Below are positions 40,037 through 53,564 of a DNA stretch of 64,000 bases, one piece after another. The DNA lies in contig NZ_FOTW01000004.1 in assembly GCF_900114705.1 (NCBI RefSeq), positions 248,001-312,000 of the forward strand. Direction: 5' to 3'. Origin of the DNA: Rugamonas rubra. Lineage in GTDB: Bacteria; Pseudomonadota; Gammaproteobacteria; Burkholderiales; Burkholderiaceae_D. The position numbers and the translations under genes are program-made. The notes under the pieces were generated by a model, which saw only the letters and a list, made by a program, of their open reading frames with translations, was not told where the DNA came from and ran no database searches. Every line of letters begins with the position of its first letter. Positions within the stretch are counted from its first letter, which is position 1.

Positions 40037-40830
40037 GCGCAGCCCACATCACCATCGCCGGCGTCAACAAGGTCTTCAAGACCGACAGCCGCGAGGTCGT
40101 CGCCCTCAAGGACATCAACCTCGACATTCCGCAGGGCCAGTTCGTCTGCCTGCTCGGCCCCTCGGGCTGCGGCAAGTCGACCCTGCTCAACGCGGTGGCC
40201 GGCTTCGCGCCGCCCTCGTCCGGCCAGATCCGCGCCGACGGCAAGCTGGTCACCGGCCCCGGCCCCGAGCGCGGCATGGTGTTCCAGGAATACGCGCTGT
40301 TCCCCTGGATGACGGTGGAGAAGAACATCGCCTTCGGCCTGGAGATCAAGGGCCTGGCGCCGGCGCAGATCGACGCCAAGGTCGACCAGCTGCTGCAGAT
40401 GCTGTCGCTGGGCGACTTCAAGACGCGCTTCCCCAAGGACCTGTCGGGCGGCATGCGCCAGCGCGTCGCCATCGCCCGCGTGCTGGCGCTCGACTCGCCG
40501 ATCATGCTGATGGACGAACCGTTCGGCGCGCTCGACGCGCTGACCCGGCGCAACCTGCAGGACGAGCTGCTGCGCATCTGGTCCGAGTTAAAGAAGACGA
40601 TCATCTTCGTGACCCACTCGATCGAGGAGGCGATCTACCTGGCCGACCGCATCGTCGTCATGACCTACCGCCCCGGCACCGTCAAGCGCGACATCCTGGT
40701 CGACCTGCCGCGCCTGCGCGACCCGGCCTCGGCCGAGTTCAACGCCCTCAAGCGCGAGCTGGGCCAGTTGGTGATGGAGGAGCAGCAGCGCCACCACAAC
40801 GACGAGATCCGCGTCGCCGCCATCGACTAG
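40033..40830 (+). CDS. ABC transporter ATPase (SsuB/TauB-like)
   Basis: 265 residues with Walker A GPSGCGKST (near residue 44), the Q-loop VFQEYALFPW, signature LSGGMRQRV, Walker B IMLMDEPFGALD and the H-loop THSIEEA. It powers the importer encoded by the two preceding genes. It starts at ATG 40033, which overlaps the permease stop. Confidence 0.94.
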   Translation: MSAAHITIAGVNKVFKTDSREVVALKDINLDIPQGQFVCLLGPSGCGKSTLLNAVAGFAPPSSGQIRADGKLVTGPGPERGMVFQEYALFPWMTVEKNIAFGLEIKGLAPAQIDAKVDQLLQMLSLGDFKTRFPKDLSGGMRQRVAIARVLALDSPIMLMDEPFGALDALTRRNLQDELLRIWSELKKTIIFVTHSIEEAIYLADRIVVMTYRPGTVKRDILVDLPRLRDPASAEFNALKRELGQLVMEEQQRHHNDEIRVAAID

Positions 40831-40870
40831 GCGGCTTGGGATTGAGCGTTGACCCCGCACCCCGGACGCC

Positions 40871-40913
40871 GGGGTCAGACTCCCCGCCTTGGCGCCATGC
40901 GGGGTCTGACCCC
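40871..40913. repeat. GGGGTCAGAC palindromic repeat, copy 2 (43 bp)
   Basis: GGGGTCAGACTCCCCGC and GCGGGGTCTGACCCC flank an 11-base loop (cttggcgccat). The copy at 54173 has the same length and differs at only a few bases. The leader segment ATTGAGCGTTGACCCCGCACC, just upstream, also precedes the repeat near 25.3 kb. Confidence 0.75.
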
Positions 40914-41001
40914 TGCCAGCCGCATTGCGGGGTGGCGGCCGGCACGGCGCGAAAAGCGCGGCGGAGCGCACACGCCCGCCCTTGTGGTGTAAACTTCGCC
41001 T

Positions 41002-41805
41002 ATGCAGACCATCCTCCTCATCGCAGCCGCCGCGCTGTACCTCGTTTGTGCCCTGTTGCCCGCGCGCCAGGGCGCCCTGATCACCGCCGTCACCGGCCTG
41101 GCCTGGCTGGTGCACGGCGTCGCCCTGTGGTTCGACGTGCTGGCGCCCGGCACCCTGCGCATCGGCTTCGCCACCATGCTGTCGTCGGCGCTGTGGGTCT
41201 CGGTCTGCGCCTACTGGGTGGAGAACCGCAACTTCAGCCTGGACGGCCTGCGCCGCCTGGTCATGCCCAGCGCCGCCCTGTCGGTGGCGCTGCAGGCGCT
41301 GTTCCCCGGCGTGTTGGTGACGCTGGAGGGCAAGTCCGGCATGTTCGGCTGGCACATCGCCATCGCCATCATGGCCTACAGCAGCCTGACCATCGCCGCC
41401 TTCCACGCCGTGCTGATGGCGCTGCAGGAGTCGCGCCTGCACACCCGCACCGAGGGCGGCGGCTTCCTGGCCGGCGCGTTGGACCAGCTGCCGGCCCTGC
41501 TGACGATGGAGAAATTGCTGTTCCGCCTGATCGGCTTCGGCTTCGTGCTGCTCAGCCTGACCGTCCTGTCGGGCATCGTGTTTTCGGAACAATTGTTCGG
41601 CCAGGCCCTGAAATGGGACCACAAGTCGGTCTTCACCATGCTGTCCTGGCTGCTGTTCGCGGCCCTGTTGGCCGGCCGCCGCTTCCGTGGCTGGCGCGGC
41701 AAGACCGCGCTCAGCTTCACCCTGGCCGGTTTCGCCACCCTGCTGCTGGCCTACGTCGGCAGCCGGTTCGTGTTTGAAGTGGTCTTGCATCGGGGATTGG
41801 CATGA
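41002..41805 (+). CDS. Cytochrome c assembly (CcsA/YpjD-like) inner membrane protein
   Basis: 267 residues with about eight membrane helices. The motifs GMFGWHIAIAIMAYSSL and WDHKSVFTMLSWLLFAALLAGR match the CcsA/HemX/YpjD family, which handles haem in cytochrome c maturation or has related roles. It overlaps the next gene (PP0621 family) by four bases. In related genomes this block leads into pilS and pilR, as here. Confidence 0.9.
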   Translation: MQTILLIAAAALYLVCALLPARQGALITAVTGLAWLVHGVALWFDVLAPGTLRIGFATMLSSALWVSVCAYWVENRNFSLDGLRRLVMPSAALSVALQALFPGVLVTLEGKSGMFGWHIAIAIMAYSSLTIAAFHAVLMALQESRLHTRTEGGGFLAGALDQLPALLTMEKLLFRLIGFGFVLLSLTVLSGIVFSEQLFGQALKWDHKSVFTMLSWLLFAALLAGRRFRGWRGKTALSFTLAGFATLLLAYVGSRFVFEVVLHRGLA

Positions 41806-42077
41806 CGCGCATCTTGTTCTGGCTGGGCCTGGTTTTCCTGGTCATGTTCGCCATCCGTACCAAATTGCAGGGCGGCCGTCCGCCGCAGCCGCGCCGCCAG
41901 GCGCCGCCGCCGGACGCGGAGCGGGGCGGCGCGGCGCGCGGCCGCCGCGCCGCCGCCGAGATCGAAACCATGCTGTGCTGCGCCCACTGCGGCATCTACT
42001 ACCCGGCCTCGGAGACGGTGCAGGCCAAGGGCCTGGACTACTGCAGCGCCGCGCACGCCCGCCTGCCGGCTCCCTGA
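41802..42077 (+). CDS. PP0621 family protein
   Basis: 91 residues: an N-terminal membrane helix (ILFWLGLVFLVMFAI), a basic Pro/Arg/Ala linker, and a small Cys motif MLCCAHCGIYYPASE...YCSAAHA that may bind zinc. This is the PP0621 family layout. It is coupled to the ccsA-like gene by an ATGA overlap and followed two bases later by the sensor kinase gene. Confidence 0.88.
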   Translation: MTRILFWLGLVFLVMFAIRTKLQGGRPPQPRRQAPPPDAERGGAARGRRAAAEIETMLCCAHCGIYYPASETVQAKGLDYCSAAHARLPAP

Positions 42078-42079
42078 CG

Positions 42080-43825
42080 GTGGTCGCGCGCCTGCAGGCC
42101 TTGTCGGCAGCAACGCGCGAGACCTTCTGGCGCTCCCTGCAAACGCTCAACGGCACGCGGGTGGCAATCGCCTTGGTGCTGCTGGTCTACCTCAGCGTCG
42201 ACCAGGCCGGCCACGGCGCGCGCGGCGGCGCCGACCCGCTGTACGGCCGCGTCTGCGTCGCCTACCTGCTGCTGGCGCTCGGCTTCGCCCTGACCACGCT
42301 GTATGTGCGGCGCCGCTTCCTGCTGCAGTTGATGGCGCAGATCGTCTGCGACCTGGCGCTGATCTCGCTGCTCTACCTGGCCGCCGGCGGCGCCCGCAGC
42401 GGCCTGGCCATCCTCTACCTGTTCCCCCTGGCCGGCGTGGCGATCCTGGCGCCGCTGCTGCTGGCGCTGTTCTGCGCCGCCCTGGTCACCCTGTTCGTGC
42501 TGGGCGAGAGCATCTACCGCACCCTGCTGCTCGACGGCGAGACGGCGCTGCTGCAGGCCGGCCTGTACTGCGCCGCCTTCTTCGCCGCCGTGCTGGTGGT
42601 CAACCGCATGGCGGCCCGCCTGATCGGCCAGGAGGCGCTGGCGCTGCAACGCGGCGTCGAGATCGACGTGCAGCAGGCCGTCAACCGCCTGGTGATGGCC
42701 ACGGTGGGCGACGGCATCCTGGTCATCGGGCCGGACGGCGAGGTCTTGGCCGGCAACCCGGCGGCCCAGCAGATGCTCGGCCTGGCCGCGCTCGAGGGGC
42801 TCGACGGCACCGCCCGGCCGCGCCTGGCCGACGCGGCGGCGCTGCAGCCGCTGGCCCAGGCCTACGCCCGCTGGCGCGCCGCGCCGGCGCAGGACAGCGC
42901 CTTCGTCACCATCAAGCCCTACCACGACAACGCGCTGCAGGGCGTGACGGCGGCCTGGCGCGCGCGGCGCGACCTGCTGGCCCACCTCAAGCTGCGCTTC
43001 GCGGCGGTCGACACCAGCGGCCTGGACACCGAACGCAGCGTGATCTTCCTGCAGGACGTCGGCGGCATCGAGAACCGCGCCCAGGAGCTCAAGCTGGCCT
43101 CGATGGGCCGGCTCACCGCCAGCATCGCCCACGAGGTGCGCAACCCGCTGTCGGCCATCGGCCACGCCACCGCGCTGCTGGCCGAGGACCTGGCCGGCGC
43201 CGGCCAGCAGCGCCTGCTGCAGATCGTCGGCGACAACGTGGCCCGCGTCAACCGCATGGTCGAGGACATCCTGCAACTGTCGCGCAAGGTGCAGCCGCAC
43301 GGCGAGCCGCTGGCGCTGGCCGCCTTCCTGGCCGAGCTCAAGGCCGAGTTCGACGCCGGCCACGGCCTGGCGGCCGAACTGCTGCGGCTCGACGTGGCCG
43401 CCGGCGCGGCGGTGCGCTTCGACCCGCTGCACCTGCGCGAGGTGGTGCTCAACCTGCTCAACAACGCGGTGCGCTACGCCAGCGGCGGCCCGGCCAGCAT
43501 CCGCCTGTATCTGATTAGCGACAACGGCCGCCGCCTCGAATTGCACGTGCAGGACGACGGCCCGGGCATCACGCCCGAGGTGAGGGCGCATTTGTTCGAA
43601 CCGTTCTACACCACCTCGAGCAAGGGCACCGGACTGGGCTTGTATCTGGCGCGCGAACTGTGCTTGAATAACGAAGCGATGCTCGACTACGAGTACCGCT
43701 TCGACGCCGACGGCGAGACCGCCGGCGCCGTCGGGGCCGAGGCCGGCGCCGACGGCCGCCGTTCCAGCGGCCGCTTCGTCGTCACCTTCGCCCGGCCGGC
43801 CGCGGCGGCCGTGCCGGTCGCCTGA
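42080..43825 (+). CDS. pilS: PilS-like sensor histidine kinase
   Basis: About 581 residues from GTG 42080, three bases after the PP0621 stop. Five to six membrane helices fill the first 190 residues. A PAS-like domain follows (GDGILVIGPDGEVLAGNPAAQQMLGL), then HisKA with the phospho-accepting His in SIAHEVRNPLSAI and an HATPase domain with NLLNNAVRYA, DDGPGI and GTGLGLYLAREL. PilS phosphorylates PilR to control type IV pilin genes. The pairing with the NtrC-type gene downstream supports the name, although no pilA is in view. Confidence 0.9.
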   Translation: MVARLQALSAATRETFWRSLQTLNGTRVAIALVLLVYLSVDQAGHGARGGADPLYGRVCVAYLLLALGFALTTLYVRRRFLLQLMAQIVCDLALISLLYLAAGGARSGLAILYLFPLAGVAILAPLLLALFCAALVTLFVLGESIYRTLLLDGETALLQAGLYCAAFFAAVLVVNRMAARLIGQEALALQRGVEIDVQQAVNRLVMATVGDGILVIGPDGEVLAGNPAAQQMLGLAALEGLDGTARPRLADAAALQPLAQAYARWRAAPAQDSAFVTIKPYHDNALQGVTAAWRARRDLLAHLKLRFAAVDTSGLDTERSVIFLQDVGGIENRAQELKLASMGRLTASIAHEVRNPLSAIGHATALLAEDLAGAGQQRLLQIVGDNVARVNRMVEDILQLSRKVQPHGEPLALAAFLAELKAEFDAGHGLAAELLRLDVAAGAAVRFDPLHLREVVLNLLNNAVRYASGGPASIRLYLISDNGRRLELHVQDDGPGITPEVRAHLFEPFYTTSSKGTGLGLYLARELCLNNEAMLDYEYRFDADGETAGAVGAEAGADGRRSSGRFVVTFARPAAAAVPVA

Positions 43826-43849
43826 GCGCGCCACAGTAAAGGAAGTGCC

Positions 43850-45364
<1,515 letters not shown>

Positions 45365-45372
45365 GCCATTCA

Positions 45373-46086
45373 ATGAACCTTCCGACGCCCAATCCAACGC
45401 CCAATCCAACGCCCAATTCGATGAACACTTCGACCAGCAATCCGCCACCGTCCGCGCCGCTGCTGCTCGGCGCCGACGGCTGGTGCGCCGGCGCGCGCCG
45501 CTACGATTCGCCCCATTTCGACGCCCGTCCGGACGGCGCCGGCATCAGCCTGCTGGTGGTGCACAACATCAGTTTGCCGGCCGGGCGCTTCGGCGGGCCG
45601 CACGTGTCCGACTTGTTGACCGGCCGCTTAGACTATAATGCCGATCCCTCCCTGGCCGGCCTGCGCGGGTTGCGGGTGTCCAGCCACTTCTTCATCCGGC
45701 GCGACGGCCGCCTCGTGCAATATGTTTCTTGCAACGACAAGGCGTGGCACGCCGGCGTCTCGATGTTCCACGGCCGCGAGCGCTGCAACGAGTTTTCCAT
45801 CGGCGTCGAGCTGGAGGGGACGGACGATCTGCCCTTCGAGCCGGCCCAGTACGCCACCCTGGCGGCGCTGACCCTGGCACTACAGGAGCGCTATCCGCTG
45901 CGCGACGTGCAGGGCCACGAACACATCGCGCCGGGCCGCAAAACCGACCCGGGGCCGTGTTTTAGTTGGGAAAAATACATTGTTTCATGGATGCATCTGC
46001 TTAAGGAAAAGGCAAGCGGGGCCGATGCGTTAGTATGTGCTAACCGGGAGCTGCGCTTCCCGGTTGGCCTGCCGGAAAGTCAATAG
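45373..46086 (+). CDS. ampD: 1,6-anhydro-N-acetylmuramyl-L-alanine amidase AmpD
   Basis: 237 residues. The Amidase_2 fold has zinc ligands in VVHNISLP, WHAG and the late HEHIAPGRKTDPGPCF segment. It cleaves anhydro-muropeptides in the cytoplasm and so keeps AmpC-type induction low. The start at 45373 includes a leader coded by a 12-base tandem repeat (cgcccaatccaa, three times); an in-frame ATG at 45421 may be the true start. The C-terminal tail of about 25 residues is unusual for the family. Confidence 0.93.
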   Translation: MNLPTPNPTPNPTPNSMNTSTSNPPPSAPLLLGADGWCAGARRYDSPHFDARPDGAGISLLVVHNISLPAGRFGGPHVSDLLTGRLDYNADPSLAGLRGLRVSSHFFIRRDGRLVQYVSCNDKAWHAGVSMFHGRERCNEFSIGVELEGTDDLPFEPAQYATLAALTLALQERYPLRDVQGHEHIAPGRKTDPGPCFSWEKYIVSWMHLLKEKASGADALVCANRELRFPVGLPESQ

Positions 46087-46135
46087 GAATATTCCCGCTT
46101 TGAACAAAATTTCCGCTTGTCTTGGGCATTTTTGA

Positions 46136-46151
46136 ACACTACAATCAGTGT
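46136..46151. promoter_or_regulatory. NrdR-box-like site 1
   Basis: ACACTACAATCAGTGT keeps both ACAC and GTGT ends of the NrdR box. It is 31 bases (three helical turns) upstream of the second site, the usual arrangement for NrdR tetramers upstream of ribonucleotide reductase genes. Confidence 0.65.
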
Positions 46152-46166
46152 ATCGATTCACGCAAT

Positions 46167-46182
46167 TCACTAAATGTAGTGG
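46167..46182. promoter_or_regulatory. NrdR-box-like site 2
   Basis: TCACTAAATGTAGTGG is the second, slightly less perfect palindrome with CACT and AGTG arms. The region from here to 46364 also has a CCCAGCC/GGCTGGG hairpin (46268-46289), which may end the ampD transcript or sit in the nrdA leader. Confidence 0.6.
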
Positions 46183-46364
46183 TCAAACATGTCAAAGGTT
46201 CACCGAACGCTCAGCTGTCCGCCACTAGCCCACCGAACCGATTTCTAATCCTTTTTGTCGCTGTCACCCCAGCCCGCAGCTAGGCTGGGCGCTTCATTTT
46301 GGCCTTTTTTACACAACAACTAGCCGCGCAGTACGACTGCACGCTGTTATCCCGGGGAGCTTAA

Positions 46365-49295
<2,931 letters not shown>

Positions 49296-49438
49296 TGAAG
49301 TAAATCGGCAGTAAAGCGCCGCCGCCCGGCCCCGGCCGGCGGCGCTAAAATATACACCTAGAACCGACCCGGCCCCGCCGGGCGCTTCTTTTTACAGAAC
49401 ACGCCGGCGCCCCGCCGGCCATAGGAAGGAACACCACC

Positions 49439-50584
49439 ATGTTGTCTTGGGATGATGAAGCCACGTCGGCCGCCGCGCCGCGTCCAGCCAACCAAACGCC
49501 GCTCGGCACCGCCGAGCCGACCACCGGCCTCGGCATCGCCGGCGAGGCCAACGCCGAACAAGTCGCGCTGCGCGTCAACGCCGACGACAAGCGCATCATC
49601 AACGGCAAGACCGACGTCAACCAACTGGTGCCCTTCAAGTACAAATGGGCCTGGGACAAATACCTGGCCGGCTGCGCCAACCACTGGATGCCGCAAGAGG
49701 TCAACATGCAGCGCGACATCGAGCTGTGGAAGAACCCGAACGGCCTGACCGACGACGAGCGCCGCCTGGTCAAGCGCAACCTGGGCTTCTTCGTCACCGC
49801 CGACTCGCTGGCCGCCAACAACATCGTGCTGGGCACCTACCGCCACATCACGGCGCCGGAATGCCGCCAGTACCTGCTGCGCCAGGCCTTCGAGGAGGCC
49901 ATCCACACCCACGCCTACCAGTACATCGTCGAATCGCTGGGCCTGGACGAGGGCGAGATCTTCAACGCCTACAACGAGGTCAAGTCGATCCGCGACAAGG
50001 ACGAGTTCCTGATCCCCTTCATCAACACCCTGACCGACCCGGCCTTCGCCACCGGCACGGTGGAAAACGACCAGAAGCTGCTGAAGTCGCTGATCGTCTT
50101 CGCCTGCCTGATGGAAGGCCTGTTCTTCTACGTCGGCTTCACCCAGATCCTGGCGCTGGGCCGGCAGAACAAGATGATGGGCGCCGCCGAGCAGTACCAG
50201 TACATCCTGCGCGACGAGTCGATGCATTGCAATTTCGGCATCGACCTGATCAACACGATCAAGATGGAGAACCCGCTGCTGTGGACGCCGGCCTTCCGCG
50301 AGGAGATCAAGGTGCTGTTCCTCAAGGCCGTCGACCTGGAATACGCCTACGCCGAAGACACCATGCCGCGTGGCGTGCTGGGTCTGAACGCGCCGATGTT
50401 CAAGGGCTACCTGCGCTTCATCGCCAACCGCCGCGCCCAACAGATCGGCCTGGAGACCTTGTTCGACCAGGAAGAGAACCCGTTCCCGTGGATGAGCGAG
50501 ATGATCGACCTGAAGAAGGAGCGCAACTTCTTTGAGACCCGCGTCACCGAATACCAGACCGGCGGCGCGCTGAACTGGGACTAA
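49439..50584 (+). CDS. nrdB: Class Ia ribonucleoside-diphosphate reductase, beta subunit
   Basis: 381 residues of the diiron-tyrosyl radical protein. Iron ligands lie in [15 protein letters not shown], which also holds the radical Tyr, and in [11 protein letters not shown] and [11 protein letters not shown]. The C-terminal GGALNWD is the tail that docks on NrdA. It is transcribed with nrdA, 143 bases downstream. AGGAAGG precedes the ATG, and a strong terminator follows. Confidence 0.96.
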   Translation: MLSWDDEATSAAAPRPANQTPLGTAEPTTGLGIAGEANAEQVALRVNADDKRIINGKTDVNQLVPFKYKWAWDKYLAGCANHWMPQEVNMQRDIELWKNPNGLTDDERRLVKRNLGFFVTADSLAANNIVLGTYRHITAPECRQYLLRQAFEEAIHTHAYQYIVESLGLDEGEIFNAYNEVKSIRDKDEFLIPFINTLTDPAFATGTVENDQKLLKSLIVFACLMEGLFFYVGFTQILALGRQNKMMGAAEQYQYILRDESMHCNFGIDLINTIKMENPLLWTPAFREEIKVLFLKAVDLEYAYAEDTMPRGVLGLNAPMFKGYLRFIANRRAQQIGLETLFDQEENPFPWMSEMIDLKKERNFFETRVTEYQTGGALNWD

Positions 50585-50628
50585 GCATCGGCCAGCGCCG
50601 CCGCGCGCGGCGGCCGGCCACACTGCCA

Positions 50629-50657
50629 ACCCGGCGCCTCGGCGCCGGGTTTTTTTT
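50629..50657 (+). terminator. Terminator of nrdAB
   Basis: ACCCGGCGCC and GGCGCCGGGT form a perfect 10-bp stem with a 2-base loop, then eight T. Confidence 0.9.
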
Positions 50658-50707
50658 ATGCCCGCGCGGCGCGCCGACACGTCGAAGAAAACCGGCGGCA
50701 GACATCG

Positions 50708-50734
50708 AGGGTCAGACCCTCAGGGTCTGACCCT
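50708..50734. repeat. GGGTCAGACCC-type palindromic repeat, copy 3
   Basis: AGGGTCAGACCCT and AGGGTCTGACCCT are exact reverse complements separated by one base. The unit is the same as in the repeat at 25306. Confidence 0.75.
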
Positions 50735-51679
50735 GGCTCTTCGGCCTTGGATTTTGCCCGCGTCACCGGCGCCTTGATTGCGGCGCTTTTTCCGCGCGCG
50801 CGCCGCCGCGCGCCAGTGTTCATGCGCCGTCCGCGCGCACCGCTGCGGCAATCCGCTTGCCAATACCTTCCCCGTGTCTCATAATCGCGACGAATTTGAA
50901 AACAGAGCAGAGTAGAGAAGGACGTGGCGTGTGCCGCGTCGGACGGCGCGCCGCGATCGGCGCGGCGGCCCGCGCCGAAGCGGGCGCGATCGCATACACC
51001 CAGGCGGCAATTGGTGCGCTTTGACGCGGCGGTTTTTTTCGCCGCGCCCGGCGGCGCCAAAAACCGCGCCGATGGCGCGGCGACCCAGCGTCGCGGCGGC
51101 GGCTGCGACGACGACGCAGCGCGCCGGGCGCCGCGGCCGGCGGACGTATGCTGCAAAAAAGCGTTGAATAGTTGCCGTGCTGGTTGCGTACAAGTAAGGT
51201 TTTCGTGTACTTTACGAGATTGTAATAGTGTGTTTGTGAAAGCGGCGTAACACGAACCGCGCAGCACGCTGGAAGATCGAAAAAATGGGAACGAGATTCG
51301 CACAGATATGCACAAGTCCACACCGTTTTTTTTCGGCCGCCTTGCCTGATTGAGTTCAGGCCGGGCGGTTTTTTCTTTGAAAATTAAAACGGTGCAGTGA
51401 CAACGACGTCGGTGACGGTGCTGAGCGCACGCCCGAAAAACCGCGAGACGTCGCGACAAGATTCAGACAAGGCCGCCAGTCCGCAACAGGGCGGCGGCCC
51501 AAGTCGATGGCTGAAGCGCTGCAATACGTGAGCAATTGCAGCAGTTCAGCTGGTGCCGAATTCATTAGCGCAAACCCTTGGTTTGCGCCGATGAATAATT
51601 CGCCTGGCCCAATCCTGGGCTGGACGGGTTTTAATCTTGTGCGTGATTTTTTCCCATCCCAGATGAAGGAGAGACAAAA
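50735..51679. other. Long non-coding stretch before the H1-like gene
   Basis: About 0.95 kb without a convincing gene on either strand. Reading frames present lack Shine-Dalgarno sites and family resemblance. It contains a lone terminator-like hairpin (51337-51375), a perfect GCGCAAACC/GGTTTGCGC hairpin (51568-51588) and a CCTGGCCCA/TGGGCTGG hairpin (about 51604-51622) in the leader of the H1-like gene. A small RNA or a structured leader is possible. Confidence 0.5.
51337..51375. terminator. Orphan terminator-like hairpin
   Basis: CCGCC/GGCGG and CCTGA/TCAGG form an interrupted stem. A T run stands on each side, so it could work on both strands. No gene is seen ending here; nrdB already has its own terminator, 680 bases upstream. 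Confidence 0.6.
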
Positions 51680-52954
51680 ATGGCTACAGCCGCTAAGAAA
51701 TCCGAAGTAAAGAAACCAGCCGCCAAGGCCGCCCCTGCCGCTAAAAAGCCGGTAGTCGCAGCCAAGGCCGCTGCCAAGCCAGCCGCGAAAGCCGCAGCAA
51801 AACCAGCCGCAAAACCAGCAGTGAAAGTAGCAGTCAAAGCAGCCGCCAAGCCAGCCGCAAAAGCAGCGGTGAAAGCCGTCGCCAAGCCGGCGGCAAAAGC
51901 CAAGCCGGCAGCGAAAGTCGCCGCCAAGCCAGCGGTGAAAGCCGCTGCGAAGCCGGCCGTCAAAGCCAAGGCAGCAGCCAAACCGGTGGCCAAAAAAGCC
52001 GCCGCAGCCAAGCCAGCCGTCAAGGCCAAGGCAGCAGCCAAGCCAGCAGTGAAAGCCAAGGCAGCGGCCAAGCCGGTCGCCAAAAAAGCCGCAGCCAAGC
52101 CAGTCGCCAAAAAAGCGGCAGCCAAACCTGCAGTGAAAGCCAAAGCCGCCGCCAAGCCGGTCGCCAAGGCCAAGGTCGCCGCCAAGCCGGTCGCGAAAAA
52201 AGCCGCCGCCAAACCAGCAGCCAAAGCCAAAGCCGCCGCCAAGCCGGTCGCCAAAGCCAAGGTCGCCGCCAAGCCGGTCGCCAAGAAAGCCGCCGCCAAG
52301 CCAGCAGCCAAAGTGAAAGCCGCCGCCAAGCCGGTCGCCAAAGCCAAGGTCGCCGCCAAGCCGGTTGCCAAGAAAGCCGTCGCCAAACCAGCCGCCAAGG
52401 TCGCAGCGAAACCGGTAGCCAAAGCCGCCGCCAAGCCAGCAGCCAAAGCCGCCGCCAAACCGGCAGCGAAAAAACCGGTCGTCAAAGCTGTCGCCAAGGC
52501 GGGCGCCAAGGCAGCAGCTAAACCAGCCGTCAAAGTTGCAGCAGCCAAGCCGGCTGCAAAGGCTGCGGCTAAGCCAGCGGCAAAAAAGCCGGTAGCTAAG
52601 GCCGCCGCCAAGCCAGCCGCTACTCCAGCAGCCAAGCCAGCAGCAGCCAAGCCAGCAGCCGTAGCCAAGCCAGTAGCAGCGGCCAAGCCGGCAGCAGCCA
52701 AGCCGGTCGCCAAGAAAGCCGCCGCCAAACCGGTGGCCGCTCCGGCGCCAGTGGTAGCAGCACCAGCTGCAGCAGCCGCACCTGCGGCAGCGGCACCGGT
52801 CGCAGCAGCCAAGCCAGCAGTGAAAAAAGCCGCCGCGCCGAAGAAGGCCGCAGTCGCCAAACCGGCACCCGCAGTCGCCGCAACGCCAGCCGCGAAGACC
52901 GTGCTGGCGCCGGCCGCCGCTTGGCCTTTCCCAACCAGCACGCGCCCATCCTAA
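51680..52954 (+). CDS. Histone H1-like (AlgP-type) Lys/Ala/Pro repeat protein
   Basis: 424 residues composed almost wholly of AAAKPAAK-type units of 4-13 residues, giving a very basic, disordered DNA-binding chain. The C-terminus is less basic and ends with AAAWPFPTS, a tail often seen in betaproteobacterial proteins of this kind. Such proteins compact or bind DNA, and AlgP influences alginate genes in Pseudomonas. AAGGAGAG precedes the ATG. The coding repeats are prone to copy-number change. The long opposite-strand frames are an effect of base composition. Confidence 0.9.
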   Translation: MATAAKKSEVKKPAAKAAPAAKKPVVAAKAAAKPAAKAAAKPAAKPAVKVAVKAAAKPAAKAAVKAVAKPAAKAKPAAKVAAKPAVKAAAKPAVKAKAAAKPVAKKAAAAKPAVKAKAAAKPAVKAKAAAKPVAKKAAAKPVAKKAAAKPAVKAKAAAKPVAKAKVAAKPVAKKAAAKPAAKAKAAAKPVAKAKVAAKPVAKKAAAKPAAKVKAAAKPVAKAKVAAKPVAKKAVAKPAAKVAAKPVAKAAAKPAAKAAAKPAAKKPVVKAVAKAGAKAAAKPAVKVAAAKPAAKAAAKPAAKKPVAKAAAKPAATPAAKPAAAKPAAVAKPVAAAKPAAAKPVAKKAAAKPVAAPAPVVAAPAAAAAPAAAAPVAAAKPAVKKAAAPKKAAVAKPAPAVAATPAAKTVLAPAAAWPFPTSTRPS

Positions 52955-52985
52955 GCAAATACTTAGGTGCCTGCTGAGGCAAGCT

Positions 52986-53022
52986 GCCGCTGTGTGAGAC
53001 AATCACACAGCGGCTTTTTTTT
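52986..53022 (+). terminator. Terminator of the H1-like gene
   Basis: GCCGCTGTGTGA and TCACACAGCGGC form a perfect 12-bp stem with a 5-base loop, then eight T. The next gene's Shine-Dalgarno starts directly after it. Confidence 0.92.
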
Positions 53023-53033
53023 GGAGGGACCTC

Positions 53034-53564
53034 GTGCTTAGTATTGTTATGTTGATTGTCGATGCCATCGCCACCCTGTTGGGCGGGGCATTGCTGTTGC
53101 GCTTCTGGATGCAGGCTATCCGCGTTAGGCCGCCGTCGTCGGTCGCCCAATTCACTTTCCAATTGTCGGACTGGCTGGTGCGCCCGTTGCGCCGCGTCGT
53201 GCCGGGCGTCGGCGGCTACGACTGGGCCAGCCTGATCGGCGCCTTCCTTATCGTGCTGCTGGCCACCTCGGTGTTGTTCGTCGCCGGTTGGACCGTGCAC
53301 GCCGTGCTGATGCAGGCGCTGCAGCGCTTCCTGCAGTGGATACTCTACGGCTTCATGGCGCTGCTGGTGGTCGAGGCCATCTTCAGCTGGGTCAACCCGC
53401 ACGCGCCGCTGGCGCCGTTCGTGCGCGCGCTCAACGAGCCGCTGCTCAGCCCGCTGCGCCGCGTCGTGCCGCTGGTCGGCAATCTGGACCTGTCGTTGCT
53501 GGTGGCCTTGATCCTGTTGCAGATCGCCCAGTTGGTGCTGGGGATGCTGTTTAGCGGTCTATGA
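53034..53564 (+). CDS. YggT family membrane protein
   Basis: 176 residues with two YggT repeats, each with paired helices (LLRFWMQA...LVRPLRRVVPG and WVNPHAPLAPFVRALNEPLLSPLRRVVP). It is linked in other bacteria to envelope stress and osmotic tolerance, or to division-site proteins. GTG 53034 is preferred over ATG 53049 because GGAGGGA lies just upstream and the N-terminus matches relatives. It overlaps the DUF167 gene by four bases. Confidence 0.9.
   Translation: MLSIVMLIVDAIATLLGGALLLRFWMQAIRVRPPSSVAQFTFQLSDWLVRPLRRVVPGVGGYDWASLIGAFLIVLLATSVLFVAGWTVHAVLMQALQRFLQWILYGFMALLVVEAIFSWVNPHAPLAPFVRALNEPLLSPLRRVVPLVGNLDLSLLVALILLQIAQLVLGMLFSGL

Noticed and set aside
45387-45420. 12-base tandem repeat at the ampD start as a phase-variable switch
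   Set aside because: The unit is a multiple of three, so copy change would not shift the frame, and an in-frame ATG follows the repeat.
50656-51459. Possible gene of 267 residues in the stretch before the H1-like gene
   Set aside because: Arg-rich composition, no Shine-Dalgarno, no recognisable domain, and it runs through the nrdAB terminator and a palindromic repeat.
51356-53002. Gly/Cys-rich long frames opposite the H1-like gene
   Set aside because: They are the antisense translation of the Lys/Ala/Pro repeat and have no independent start signal.
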